This document shows, piece after piece, positions 1 through 9,250 of a stretch of DNA of 46,754 bases. The first letter of the stretch is position 1, and every line of letters starts with the position of its first letter. The stretch comes from Oscillospiraceae bacterium (GTDB lineage Bacteria; Bacillota; Clostridia; Oscillospirales; Ruminococcaceae), in contig JAUNSK010000029.1 in assembly GCA_030539275.1 (NCBI GenBank), positions 1 to 46,754 on the forward strand, written 5' to 3'. The translations under genes and the position numbers were made by a program. The notes below the pieces were generated by a model. That model did not search any database and was not told the origin of the DNA. It saw nothing but the letters and a program-made list of their open reading frames with translations.

Positions 1-54
1 ACGTCGAAGATACTCGGTTGGTGACGACCCGGGAAAATAGATAAATGCCGGCAC
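1..54 (+). rRNA. rrf: 5S rRNA, 3' end (partial)
   Basis: The first 54 bases match the 3' part of a clostridial 5S rRNA: GAAGATACTCGG, then a short hairpin, CCCGGGAAAATAGAT, and the closing TGCCGGCAC strand of helix I. The 5' half lies outside the window, so helix I pairing cannot be checked. A strong terminator follows within 10 nt, as at the end of an rrn operon. The call rests on recognised 5S sequence and context. Confidence 0.8.
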
Positions 55-61
55 AGCTAAT

Positions 62-98
62 AAAAAAAGAGATCAGCTTATCACTGATCTCTTTTTTT
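62..98 (+). terminator. Rho-independent terminator of the rRNA operon
   Basis: A 9-bp stem AGAGATCAG/CTGATCTCT with a 7-nt loop is flanked by seven A residues and followed by seven T residues. It sits directly after the 5S 3' end. The A-tract means it could also work on the minus strand. Confidence 0.85.
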
Positions 99-180
99 GT
101 ATATTATTTTAAAATGCTGTATTAAGAAAAACTGATCGCAGGGCTGTGCTGCCGGTGTGCATACTGCTAATAAAAGATTA

Positions 181-218
181 ATCCCGTATGGCAGCTTGTA
201 AAAGCATTCATACGGGAT
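181..218 (-). terminator. Probable terminator of glgA
   Basis: Perfect 10-bp inverted repeat ATCCCGTATG/CATACGGGAT with an 18-nt loop, 26 nt beyond the glgA stop codon. On the minus strand it is followed by ATTAATCTTTTATT, a weak U-tract. Function as a terminator is inferred from position and structure. Confidence 0.6.
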
Positions 219-243
219 CAAAAAATTTATGGAGGGTAGTAGT

Positions 244-1695
244 TTACCAGCCTAGGATCTTATCATAGAGCTTTTCATATTCACGTGCAGAATTGTTCCA
301 TGAGAAGTCACATTCCATTCCGCGAAGCATAAGGTCATACCAGCCTTTTTTCATATCATAGTATACATGCTTTGCGTAATTAATTATACCAAGCATTTCA
401 TCTGCATTATAGTTTGCAAATGAAAAACCGTTTCCTGTATTGTAATATTCATTATATGGTGCTATTGTATCCTTAAGACCGCCGGTTTCTCTGACGATAG
501 GAACTGTACCGTATTTAAGTGCGATCAGCTGTGTCAGTCCGCATGGCTCAAACTTTGATGGAATAAGAATTGCATCAGCAGCAGCATAAATCTTATGTGC
601 GCGCTGTTCATTGAAGTAAATGCTTGCAGATACCTTGTCTGTGTGAGCACTCTGATAGTATCTGAAAGTATTTTCATATCTTTCTTCACCGGTACCAAGT
701 ACAACAAGCTGGGTATTGTCATCAATAATCTTGTCGATAACCCAGTTGACCAGATCGAGACCTTTCTGATCAGTAAGTCTTGATACTATAGCAAGCATAA
801 ATTTATTTTTATCAACCGGAAGACCAAGTTCTCTCTGGAGCTCCTGTTTGTTGATCGACTTGCCCTGCATAGCGTTTGTAGAATCATACTTGAAGAAAAT
901 CTGTTCATCAAGTGCCGGATTATAGAAGTTATAGTCTATGCCGTTAATTATTCCGCACAATGACTGATTGCGTGCTCTGAGAAGACCATCAAGTCCTTCT
1001 CCATAGAACGGTTCCTGTATTTCAGCCGCGTATGTATTGCTTACGGTTGTGATATAATCAGCATATACAAGTCCGCCTTTGAGCATATTAGCATCTTTTT
1101 TGAACTCCAGCTTGTCAGGTGTAAACATATATCCCGGAAGATCAGTATTGTATTCAAAAGTTTTAATGTCCCAGATACCCTGAAATCTCAGGTTGTGTAT
1201 GGTCATAACAGTTTTTGTTCCGAAATAGAACGGATTGTCAGCATAAAGCGATTTAAGAAATACAGGAATAAGAGCTGCCTGCCAGTCATGACAATGAATA
1301 ATATCAGGCTTGAAATTAATTACTGGCATAATTGCAAGGACTGCTTTGCAGAAAAAAGTAAAGCGTTCAATGTCAAACTTGGCATCACTGTAGGGTTTGT
1401 CTCCTCCGAAATAGTACTCGTTGTCAACGAAATAATATTTTATTCCGTCCATTTCATATTTCATAATTCCGACATGGAAATTCCCTTTACGCTTGCCGTA
1501 ATCCATGTAAAAGTGATGTACGTACTCAAACTTATTTCTGTATTCCTGAGGAATAAAAGTATAATAGGGTAAAATAACAGCAGCTTCGTAATTTTCTTTA
1601 TTAAAATTTTTAGGAAGTGTACCGGCTACATCTGCAAGTCCGCCGGTTTTGATAAACGGAATACATTCTGAAGTAGCAAATAGTATCTTTTTCAT
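244..1695 (-). CDS. glgA: Glycogen synthase (ADP-glucose type, GT5)
   Basis: Transfers glucose from ADP-glucose to the non-reducing end of growing alpha-1,4-glucan in the cytoplasm. The 483-aa length is normal for bacterial GlgA. Visible family signatures are the N-terminal MKKILFATSECIPFIKTGGL, with the KTGG ADP-binding loop at residues 17-20, a central GIINGIDYNFYNP, and the C-terminal GT-B segment IPSKFEPCGLTQLIALKYG with its catalytic Glu, followed by RETGGLKDT. The ATG start has an AAAGGAAA ribosome site. It stands alone on the minus strand with its own promoter and terminator; no glgB, glgC or glgP lies beside it in this window. Confidence 0.96.
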   Translation of the reverse strand: MKKILFATSECIPFIKTGGLADVAGTLPKNFNKENYEAAVILPYYTFIPQEYRNKFEYVHHFYMDYGKRKGNFHVGIMKYEMDGIKYYFVDNEYYFGGDKPYSDAKFDIERFTFFCKAVLAIMPVINFKPDIIHCHDWQAALIPVFLKSLYADNPFYFGTKTVMTIHNLRFQGIWDIKTFEYNTDLPGYMFTPDKLEFKKDANMLKGGLVYADYITTVSNTYAAEIQEPFYGEGLDGLLRARNQSLCGIINGIDYNFYNPALDEQIFFKYDSTNAMQGKSINKQELQRELGLPVDKNKFMLAIVSRLTDQKGLDLVNWVIDKIIDDNTQLVVLGTGEERYENTFRYYQSAHTDKVSASIYFNEQRAHKIYAAADAILIPSKFEPCGLTQLIALKYGTVPIVRETGGLKDTIAPYNEYYNTGNGFSFANYNADEMLGIINYAKHVYYDMKKGWYDLMLRGMECDFSWNNSAREYEKLYDKILGW

Positions 1696-1791
1696 ATCTA
1701 TTTCCTTTCTTTATTTATAAAAATATGCAACAAGAAATTTTTAATAGTACATATATAAAAACTGAAACAAAAAATAAAAATACGCATATAT

Positions 1792-1820
1792 ATTGTAGCA
1801 TATCATAAAAAAAATAACAA
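1792..1820 (-). promoter_or_regulatory. Predicted sigma-A promoter of glgA
   Basis: On the minus strand TTGTTA and TACAAT are separated by exactly 17 nt, about 97 nt upstream of the glgA start codon. The long AT-rich leader between them shows no recognised regulatory structure. Confidence 0.6.
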
Positions 1821-1913
1821 GTTATATTGTGAAAAAGCTGCTATTTTATTTTAAATTATATTTTAGAAATATGTAATAATAATTTGGAAGACCGTACAGA
1901 TTAGGTGTTTTTG

Positions 1914-1942
1914 TTGATTTAAAAAATAGATTATGTTATAAT
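1914..1942 (+). promoter_or_regulatory. Predicted sigma-A promoter of the membrane GDPD gene
   Basis: TTGATT and a perfect TATAAT are separated by 17 nt, ending 30 nt upstream of the TTG start codon at 1973. Confidence 0.75.
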
Positions 1943-1972
1943 AACTATACATATTTTGTATGGAGGAGTAAA

Positions 1973-3778
1973 TTGAAAAAGACAGTAAGAACTTTTATCT
2001 CTCTGATAAAAGAAAACTTGATTACTTTATTGAGTTTCGAATTTATATTCAGGTTTACAATTGCAGTAGCAATAATTCCTGAATCCGTCAATATACTGAA
2101 TTACATCCTTGATAAAGCAGGAGTAATGTACATAACAGGGAGCAATGTTATCAGTGTGCTGAAAAATCCTCTTGTTATAGTTGTCGGAGTTATACTTCTG
2201 CTGTTGATTCTGTGCGTTTCCATTTATGAGATCAACTGTGTTGCAGTGTGTTATGAATACTGCATACGCAAGAAACATATACGGCTATATGAAATGTTTA
2301 CAGCAGGCTATTCAAGAATGCATAAAATGCTTGAAAACAATGCTTTTTTTGCTGCGCGCTGGATGCTGCTTGCCCTTCCTGCATTTAATATTCACTTTTT
2401 AGCTATAGCAGTGAACAGGGTATATGTTCTCGGAAAAATAACCAAAGTCATATTTCGATTCCGACCGGGAAGAATGATCATTTTACTGATCGTAATTCTC
2501 AGCATGGCAGTTATAGCATTTACAGTTTTCAGATTTGGAAACCGCATATTTGGCTTTAATACAAAAAAAACAACTTCCCTGAAAGAAACATTCAGATTAT
2601 TTTTCAGCTCTGTAACAGGATGCATATTACTCAATATAATCATAACCGCTATTCTTGCAGCTGTTTATGCAGTCGTAGTACTTATCGGTACTCTTTGTCT
2701 GAGAATATTTACATCTCCGGATCTTGCACTTGTAAGACTGATGAAATTTGAAAGTACATTGTACTGGTTTATAGCATTTCTGGCAGGTGCGCTGGGCATG
2801 ACATTTAATGTAGCAATGATATTTACATTTAACTATGACAATGCCGATACCGGAAGATACAGTGTGGTACCATCAGGTGCTGCATCCAGAAGTTCTAAAC
2901 GAAAGATTTTTGGTGTGTTAATGAGCGTTCTCGTTTGTGCAGTTATGGTAGTTGATATCGCAGCTATTGTAAACTATATGAGAAACGGATCGCATTTTGT
3001 GGAGGATATTTTGAAAAGTACAACAGTAACAGCACATAGAGGCGGTGCTAATTTTGCTCCTGAAAATACTATGGATGCGGTAAATTATTCAATTTCGGCA
3101 GGCGCGGATTATATTGAGATAGATGTTCAGCTTACTGCTGACAACGAGGTCATAGTACTTCATGACGATAATCTGAAAAGGACGACAGGATTTAACGGCT
3201 ATCCTTATAAAATGAACTACAGTGAAATAGTTAAACTTGATGCCGGAAGTTATTTCAGTTCTGACTTTTCAGAAGCCTACATTCCTACGTTTGAAGAGGT
3301 ACTTGCAGCCTGCAAAGGTAAAATTAACATTAATATTGAACTTAAGAAAACTGGTTCTTTCGGGAATCAGCTTCCTGATCAGGTTATGCAGCTGATATCT
3401 GATTATCAGATGGAGCAGCAGTGTGTAATTACTTCAACGACATATTCATATCTTAGGTATATAAAGAAAATAATGCCGCAGCTGAGAACAGGCTTCATTG
3501 CAAATATGCTTGTTTGTGACCCCAATATGATGGAGTATGCTGATTTCTTCAGTTTGAAATATTCTGCTGTGAACCAGAATTTCGTTAATCAGGCTCATAA
3601 GGCCGGAAAAGAAATACATGTCTGGACTGTAAACACAAGACTTCTTATGAACAGAATGAAAGCTATAGATGTGGACAGTATAATCACAGATAATCCAATA
3701 CTCTGTCAGAAAATACTTGCACAGAAAACACAGGGCAAAAAGTTTATCGATATGCTTCAGACTTTGCTTAGCAAATAA
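1973..3778 (+). CDS. Membrane-bound glycerophosphodiester phosphodiesterase
   Basis: A 601-aa protein with an N-terminal half of hydrophobic segments (about residues 1-340, the GPDPase_memb type domain) fused to a C-terminal GDPD domain. The catalytic domain begins VTAHRGGANFAPENT and continues with EIDVQLTADNEVIVLHDD, giving the His-Arg and Glu-x-Asp residues that bind metal and substrate in this TIM-barrel family. It should hydrolyse glycerophosphodiesters, probably at the outer membrane face, and may act on lipid or teichoic-acid headgroups; the substrate is inferred. The start is TTG, chosen because TGGAGGAG lies at correct spacing just upstream. It is monocistronic, with glmS following under its own promoter. 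Confidence 0.93.
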   Translation: MKKTVRTFISLIKENLITLLSFEFIFRFTIAVAIIPESVNILNYILDKAGVMYITGSNVISVLKNPLVIVVGVILLLLILCVSIYEINCVAVCYEYCIRKKHIRLYEMFTAGYSRMHKMLENNAFFAARWMLLALPAFNIHFLAIAVNRVYVLGKITKVIFRFRPGRMIILLIVILSMAVIAFTVFRFGNRIFGFNTKKTTSLKETFRLFFSSVTGCILLNIIITAILAAVYAVVVLIGTLCLRIFTSPDLALVRLMKFESTLYWFIAFLAGALGMTFNVAMIFTFNYDNADTGRYSVVPSGAASRSSKRKIFGVLMSVLVCAVMVVDIAAIVNYMRNGSHFVEDILKSTTVTAHRGGANFAPENTMDAVNYSISAGADYIEIDVQLTADNEVIVLHDDNLKRTTGFNGYPYKMNYSEIVKLDAGSYFSSDFSEAYIPTFEEVLAACKGKININIELKKTGSFGNQLPDQVMQLISDYQMEQQCVITSTTYSYLRYIKKIMPQLRTGFIANMLVCDPNMMEYADFFSLKYSAVNQNFVNQAHKAGKEIHVWTVNTRLLMNRMKAIDVDSIITDNPILCQKILAQKTQGKKFIDMLQTLLSK

Positions 3779-3808
3779 TTACTCATTACGAAAAAACGTA
3801 AAAAATTG

Positions 3809-3837
3809 TTTACTAAATTCGCCCAGTATGATATAAT
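3809..3837 (+). promoter_or_regulatory. Predicted promoter of glmS
   Basis: TTTACT and TATAAT are spaced by 17 nt; an alternative TTGTTT lies 20 nt from the -10. The roughly 75-nt leader to the glmS start lacks the core of a glmS ribozyme, so control must differ from that of Bacillus glmS. Confidence 0.55.
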
Positions 3838-3914
3838 GTTATAGTTAATAACAAATACGTATATAAATATAATTTTGAAAATAAAAAAATAAATATGAAA
3901 TAGGAGGTTGTACT

Positions 3915-5735
3915 ATGTGTGGAATAGTAGGGTATGTAGGCAAAAGAAGCTGCACTGATGTACTTATGAATGCTTTATCTAAGCTGGAGTACAGAGGCTA
4001 TGATTCAGCTGGAATAGCAGTTTTTGAGAATGGAAAGATCAGGGTTGAGAAGTCAAAGGGAAGACTTGCAGACCTTGCTGATAAAATGGAGAAGACAGGA
4101 AGACCGGAAGGGCATGCGGGTATAGGTCATACAAGATGGGCCACGCACGGTGAACCATCCGACAAGAACTCACATCCTCACAGCGGCGCTGATGTTACAC
4201 TTGTTCACAATGGTATAATCGAAAACTATAAGAAACTCAGAGAGTTTCTTATTAATCAGGGCAATACATTTACAAGTGAAACGGACACTGAAGTAGTTGC
4301 CAAACTGATAAGTTACTATTACAAAGGAGATCCGGTTGAGGCAATTATTGCAGCAACCAAAGAACTTCAGGGTTCTTATGCTCTTGGCATAGTATTCAAG
4401 GATTATGTGGATACTGTTTTTGCAGTAAGATGTGAAAGTCCTCTTATAGTAGGAATAGGCAAGGATGAGAGCTATATCGCTTCTGATGTTCCTGCCATTC
4501 TTAACTATACGAAAGATTATTACCTGCTTGAACCAGGTGAGATTGCTGTACTCAATCCATATGGTGCAAAGATATATGATCATCACTATCAGTGCATTGA
4601 AAAAGAACTCAAAACAGCAGACTGGGATATGGATGCTGCTGAAAAACAGGGATATGAGCATTTTATGCTTAAGGAAATTCATGAACAGCCTACAGCTATC
4701 AAGACTACAATAATGCCACGTATTTCGGACGGGCTGCCGAACCTTGAAGAATGCGGCATTACATACGATAAGCTGCTCAGATATAATAAAGTATTTGTTG
4801 TTGCCTGCGGTACCGCAATGCATGCAGGCGTAGTAGGCAAATATGTTATAGAAAAGCTTGCTCGTGTGCCGGTTACAGTAGATATTGCATCTGAATTCAG
4901 ATACAGGGATCCGCTGGTTGGAGAAGGCGATCTTGTAATAATTATCTCACAGTCAGGCGAGACTGCAGATAGTCTTGCTGCACTCAGACTGTCAAAAGAC
5001 AGAGGTGCTGATACACTTGCTATTGTAAATGCAAAGGGATCATCAATTGCACGTGAAGCAGATATGCTGATATATACTCATGCAGGTCCTGAAATTGCAG
5101 TTGCATCCACAAAGGCTTATATGGTCCAGATCGCAGTAATGTACCTGCTTGCATTTGAGATTGCACTTGCAAAAAAAGTTATAGATGAGGACGAAGGAAA
5201 AAGACTTATTAAAGAACTGGAAGCTGTTCCGGATGTAATACAAAAGATTCTTGAAGAAAAACCTGATACGCAGTTTGCAGCATCAAAGCTTATTAATACA
5301 GACAGCCTTCTTTATATAGGACGCGGACTGGATTATGCACTTAGTATGGAGGGTTCATTAAAGCTTAAGGAGATCAGTTATATTCATTCTGAGTCTTACG
5401 CTGCAGGCGAACTCAAGCATGGTACGATCTCACTTATTTCAGACAGTATGCCTGTAATAGCTGTTGTAACTCAGCCGGATCTTGCACTCAAAACGGTGAG
5501 CAATATAAAAGAGGTAAAGGCAAGAGGTGCATATGTTATACTTGTATGTTCCGATAATATACAGGTTGATGAGGAAGCATATGATTACAAGCTTACCGTA
5601 CCTGCAGTTGATTCACTTCTTATGCCTATGACTGCTGTTGTACCGCTTCAGCTTATAGCATACTATACATCAGTCTTAAGAGGCAATGATGTTGATAAAC
5701 CGAGAAATCTTGCAAAATCAGTTACAGTTGAATAA
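3915..5735 (+). CDS. glmS: Glutamine-fructose-6-phosphate aminotransferase (isomerizing)
   Basis: Makes glucosamine-6-phosphate from fructose-6-phosphate and glutamine, the entry step to UDP-GlcNAc and peptidoglycan. The 606-aa protein has the expected two-domain order. The N-terminal class II glutaminase starts MCGIVGYVGKR, whose Cys2 becomes the N-terminal nucleophile, and carries GHTRWATHGEPS. Two SIS domains follow (VACGTAMHAG, SQSGETADSL, SEFRYRDP), and the end is KPRNLAKSVTVE, the conserved C-terminal tail. The ATG is preceded by TAGGAGG. The gene is monocistronic with its own promoter and a strong terminator. Confidence 0.98.
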   Translation: MCGIVGYVGKRSCTDVLMNALSKLEYRGYDSAGIAVFENGKIRVEKSKGRLADLADKMEKTGRPEGHAGIGHTRWATHGEPSDKNSHPHSGADVTLVHNGIIENYKKLREFLINQGNTFTSETDTEVVAKLISYYYKGDPVEAIIAATKELQGSYALGIVFKDYVDTVFAVRCESPLIVGIGKDESYIASDVPAILNYTKDYYLLEPGEIAVLNPYGAKIYDHHYQCIEKELKTADWDMDAAEKQGYEHFMLKEIHEQPTAIKTTIMPRISDGLPNLEECGITYDKLLRYNKVFVVACGTAMHAGVVGKYVIEKLARVPVTVDIASEFRYRDPLVGEGDLVIIISQSGETADSLAALRLSKDRGADTLAIVNAKGSSIAREADMLIYTHAGPEIAVASTKAYMVQIAVMYLLAFEIALAKKVIDEDEGKRLIKELEAVPDVIQKILEEKPDTQFAASKLINTDSLLYIGRGLDYALSMEGSLKLKEISYIHSESYAAGELKHGTISLISDSMPVIAVVTQPDLALKTVSNIKEVKARGAYVILVCSDNIQVDEEAYDYKLTVPAVDSLLMPMTAVVPLQLIAYYTSVLRGNDVDKPRNLAKSVTVE

Positions 5736-5742
5736 AACTTTA

Positions 5743-5775
5743 TGGCGTACGAAAAAATCGTACGCCATTATTTTA
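5743..5775 (+). terminator. Terminator of glmS
   Basis: Perfect 10-bp stem TGGCGTACGA/TCGTACGCCA with an A5 loop, followed by TTATTTTAT, 8 nt after the glmS stop. Confidence 0.88.
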
Positions 5776-5900
5776 TCCTGATTAAAGAAAGTAAATATTT
5801 TTATCAGGAAATTATTGAAATATTGGTTATGATGTGATATAGTTAACGTGTACTAATCATTCTAGTACTCTAGAAAAGAAAAGTTAGAAGGAACAGTAAA

Positions 5901-6593
5901 TTGAAAAAAAGAAATGTGTTTTTAATTATTGCTGTCACCGCTGTAGCTGCTGCGTTTCTCATTATAGGCATAAGTGCATATAATATAAAACCAATAGATG
6001 ATGACGTACTTGCCGGGATAGATACACAGAAAGCAAAATGCCTGATGATAACTGCCCATCCTGATGATGAATCACTATGGGGGGGAGCACATCTTGCTGC
6101 TGATGATTATCTCGTAGTATGTCTTACTCATGCGTCAGATAAAGTAAGGTCTTCAGAATTTAAAAATGCTATGCAAACAAGCGATGATCAGTATATAATA
6201 CTTGATTATCCCGATAAAGTATATGGAAGGAGGGATAACTGGAAAAGAGTCAGAGACAAGATGACAGCAGATATTGATAAGATCATCAATTTAAAGCAAT
6301 GGGATCTGGTAGTAACACATAACCCCGAAGGAGAGTACGGTCATCAGCATCATAAAATGACAAGTAATATGGTTACTGAGGTTTATAATAAAACCAGCAG
6401 ACAATATCCGCTGTATTATTTTGGCACATATTACCGCGCGTCACAAAAAGACAAGATAGACAAATTGATTCCTGAACGACAGGAACAGACAGAGATAAAA
6501 GAAAAAATGCTTGAACATTATACATCACAATCACGTGTTGTTGAAAAGTTCGGTCATATGCTGAATTATGAACAATGGAATAAAGAGAACTGA
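5901..6593 (+). CDS. PIG-L family deacetylase, membrane anchored
   Basis: A 230-aa LmbE/PIG-L family protein, a zinc-dependent deacetylase family acting on N-acetylglucosaminyl groups. It has a single N-terminal hydrophobic segment (about residues 5-26), so the catalytic domain is probably extracytoplasmic. The zinc motif is clear: TAHPDDESLWGGAH (His, Asp-Asp) and later HNPEGEYGHQHH. The start is TTG with AGAAGGAAC upstream. The large YfhO-type membrane gene starts 21 nt after the stop, so the two are probably co-transcribed and act on the same cell-surface glycan or glycolipid. The actual substrate cannot be told from the sequence. Confidence 0.87.
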   Translation: MKKRNVFLIIAVTAVAAAFLIIGISAYNIKPIDDDVLAGIDTQKAKCLMITAHPDDESLWGGAHLAADDYLVVCLTHASDKVRSSEFKNAMQTSDDQYIILDYPDKVYGRRDNWKRVRDKMTADIDKIINLKQWDLVVTHNPEGEYGHQHHKMTSNMVTEVYNKTSRQYPLYYFGTYYRASQKDKIDKLIPERQEQTEIKEKMLEHYTSQSRVVEKFGHMLNYEQWNKEN

Positions 6594-6614
6594 ATATGAG
6601 AGAAGAGGACAATA

Positions 6615-9170
6615 ATGTGTAGAAAAATAAATATCAGAGATATCGTCAACATACTGATGCTCCTGTTGTGCATGGGTATAATCATAACGGTATTTACTAA
6701 AACAAAATGTGTTTACGGATCTACTGTAGACTGGGAATCGCAACATTACGATATACCTGAATACTTCAGACAACTATTTTATCAGACAAAACAGATAATT
6801 CCAAGCTTTGCTCCTGCTATAGGAGCCGGTCAGAATATATATTATTTTTCATACTATGGCCTGTTCAGTCCTGTCATACTTATATCATATTTACTGCCGT
6901 TTGTCAGTATGATGGATTATATTATTGTATCGAGCATTATTTTAGTAGGCATAAGTGTCGTGCTTGTCTATATCTGGTTAAGACAGCGTTATAACGAGGG
7001 CATATCGCTGGTATCTGCTCTGTGTTTTTTATGTGCCGGACCGCTTCTGTTCCATAGCCACAGGCATATTATGTTTATTAACTACATGCCTTTTCTTATT
7101 CTGGCACTTATCTGCATAGACAATCTGTCAAGGAAAAGAAATATCATCTTACTGCCTGTTATGGTTTTTCTGATTATAATGACCAGTTATTATTTCAGCT
7201 TTTCGTCACTGATTTTTCTGACAGTCTATGCTGCTGCCGTTTATATGGAGAAAACCGGATGCAGGTTCTTTTCACGTGCATTTATGAAGCAGGCCGGCAT
7301 GTATATATTTCTCGTGGCAACAGGAATAATGATGGCAGGAATACTGCTGCTGCCGACGGCATATGCACTTTTTCAGGGCAGGGGTGCAGAAATTTCAAGT
7401 GATATATCACAAATGGTCTTACCCGGTTTTAATCTGCAGCATGTCATTTATTCTCCATATTCAGTGGGCGTTCCTTTTATAGGTATCACAGCTTTTATGA
7501 GCGGACTTGTCGCAGATAATATCCGTACCCGTATTCTATCTGTCAGTATTGTTCTTCCGATGATATTTTCGGTTTTTATTTACCTTCTTAATGGTACATT
7601 GTATGTAGACGGAAAAGTTCTGATACCTTTTCTGCCTATTGCAGCAATGCTTATTGCAGAACTGATAAGACAGATTATTATGGGAAGATTTAAAATTCAG
7701 ATATTTGCAGCTGCCCTGGTATGGGTTAGTTTAAATCTTATAGCTATAAACAAGTATATGTATATTCTGTTTTGTCTGGCAGATTTTATTATTACAGGAA
7801 TAAGTATTGTATGGGTAAGCAAAAAAGGCTTCCGTATTTACAGGATGTGTCCTGTAATGATCACTGCCGCTGTTCTTTGTATATTTACAAACAGTCAGGA
7901 TACATTAGTTACAAAGGAAACAGCACAATGCAGTCTCTGCAGCAGTGCAAAAAAACTATCAGATGAAGTGAACAGTGAAGACTCAGTTATTTTCAGAACT
8001 TCAAACATGATCCATCCGCTGCAGAATGTCAATACTGTATATAACAGATCATGCCTTCAGACATCAGTATACTCATCAGCATCCAACAAAAATTATCATC
8101 ATTTTTTCTTTGAAGATATAGGAAATGAAACAAGGTACAGAAACTCTTCAATAATGTCGCAGTCTTCAAATATTCTTTTCGATGTGTATATGGGCAATAA
8201 GTATCTTATATCAACAGCCAGTGCCCCGGCAGGCTATAAAAAGATAAAACAGGAGGGTGACGCAGTACTGTATGAAAATGACAATGTGTTTCCTCTAGCG
8301 TATTCCTCAGCAAAGGTAATGAGTCTGAGAGAATATGAGGGACTCGGTTATGCACAGAAAGCTGAAGCTGTCCTTAAGTATGCAATTGTTGATGACGACA
8401 GCCTTCCGGACAGCGGATTTGTAAGCCAGATGAAGAGAGTAGATCATGATTATCAGATCCCGTCACAATTATATGATAAAGAACATGATGACAGCGGGAT
8501 CTATATGATAGAGAACAAAAAGAAAAAGACTTATAATATGCCTCTGAAAAATCCGATAAAGGATAAAATCCTATTTATCAGATTTCACGTTGATAATTCA
8601 CACAATCCTTTAAATAATGATGTCTATATCAAGATCAACCAGGTCAAAAACAAATTAACAGTCAAGGACTGGAAGTACTATAACGATAACGAATGGTTTG
8701 AATTTGTTATATCATCAGGTGAAGAATTAACAAATCTGGATATTACAGTGTCAGAGGGAACTTTTACGATATCAGACCTTGAGGCTTATACTCTTGACTA
8801 CAGTGAGGTATCAGATATCAGGCAGTCACTTGACGTAATGAGTTTAGATGAAGCACACAGCAAGGGCGATATAATAACAGGCACAGTAGATATGAAAGAG
8901 GATGGAGTGCTCCAGTTGTCTGTTCCATATGACAATGGTTTTCAGTTCTATGTTGATTCACAAAAATGCAGTTATGAAAAAGTAGATACAGCATTTATCG
9001 GGACATATTTAACAAAAGGAAAACATGAAGTAACAATAAGATTCAGGGCACCGCTGCTGACAGCAGGCAAGATGTGTTCATGTACAGGAATCGGAATGCT
9101 TGCAGCTTCCGTAGTTTTCTTTGTAAAAAGAAAACATATTGTTCATAAGTCAAATAAAAGAGCGGCGTAG
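6615..9170 (+). CDS. YfhO-family large membrane protein (putative GT-C glycosyltransferase)
   Basis: An 851-aa protein with about a dozen hydrophobic segments through residue 430, an extracytoplasmic region of some 390 residues, and a final hydrophobic segment followed by a basic tail (KRKHIVHKSNKRAA). After the first membrane segment it carries PEYFRQLFY and GAGQNIYYFSYYGLFSP, the conserved extracytoplasmic loop of YfhO proteins. Members are thought to glycosylate lipoteichoic acid or lipid-linked sugars in Firmicutes. Here that is an inference supported by the preceding PIG-L deacetylase. The start ATG follows AGAAGAGGAC and is 21 nt downstream of the deacetylase stop. Confidence 0.82.
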   Translation: MCRKINIRDIVNILMLLLCMGIIITVFTKTKCVYGSTVDWESQHYDIPEYFRQLFYQTKQIIPSFAPAIGAGQNIYYFSYYGLFSPVILISYLLPFVSMMDYIIVSSIILVGISVVLVYIWLRQRYNEGISLVSALCFLCAGPLLFHSHRHIMFINYMPFLILALICIDNLSRKRNIILLPVMVFLIIMTSYYFSFSSLIFLTVYAAAVYMEKTGCRFFSRAFMKQAGMYIFLVATGIMMAGILLLPTAYALFQGRGAEISSDISQMVLPGFNLQHVIYSPYSVGVPFIGITAFMSGLVADNIRTRILSVSIVLPMIFSVFIYLLNGTLYVDGKVLIPFLPIAAMLIAELIRQIIMGRFKIQIFAAALVWVSLNLIAINKYMYILFCLADFIITGISIVWVSKKGFRIYRMCPVMITAAVLCIFTNSQDTLVTKETAQCSLCSSAKKLSDEVNSEDSVIFRTSNMIHPLQNVNTVYNRSCLQTSVYSSASNKNYHHFFFEDIGNETRYRNSSIMSQSSNILFDVYMGNKYLISTASAPAGYKKIKQEGDAVLYENDNVFPLAYSSAKVMSLREYEGLGYAQKAEAVLKYAIVDDDSLPDSGFVSQMKRVDHDYQIPSQLYDKEHDDSGIYMIENKKKKTYNMPLKNPIKDKILFIRFHVDNSHNPLNNDVYIKINQVKNKLTVKDWKYYNDNEWFEFVISSGEELTNLDITVSEGTFTISDLEAYTLDYSEVSDIRQSLDVMSLDEAHSKGDIITGTVDMKEDGVLQLSVPYDNGFQFYVDSQKCSYEKVDTAFIGTYLTKGKHEVTIRFRAPLLTAGKMCSCTGIGMLAASVVFFVKRKHIVHKSNKRAA

Positions 9171-9198
9171 GACGATAAGTATCAAGTCAGCAGACCGC

Positions 9199-9244
9199 AA
9201 AAAAAATTATCCATGCATCAAAAAGATGAATGGATAATTTTTTA
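9199..9244. terminator. Bidirectional terminator between YfhO and the HAD phosphatase
   Basis: Stem ATTATCCATGCATC/GATGAATGGATAAT (one mismatch) with an A5 loop, A-tract on the left and T-tract on the right. It separates two convergent genes, ending the YfhO transcript on the plus strand and the queA operon on the minus strand. Confidence 0.85.
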
Positions 9245-9250
9245 TGTATT

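Noticed and set aside
3779-3914. glmS ribozyme before glmS
   Set aside because: The conserved ribozyme core is absent and the leader is only about 75 nt of AT-rich sequence.
4170-4823. A 217-codon minus-strand frame inside glmS
   Set aside because: Lies wholly antisense to a well-conserved glmS with no ribosome site; chance frame.
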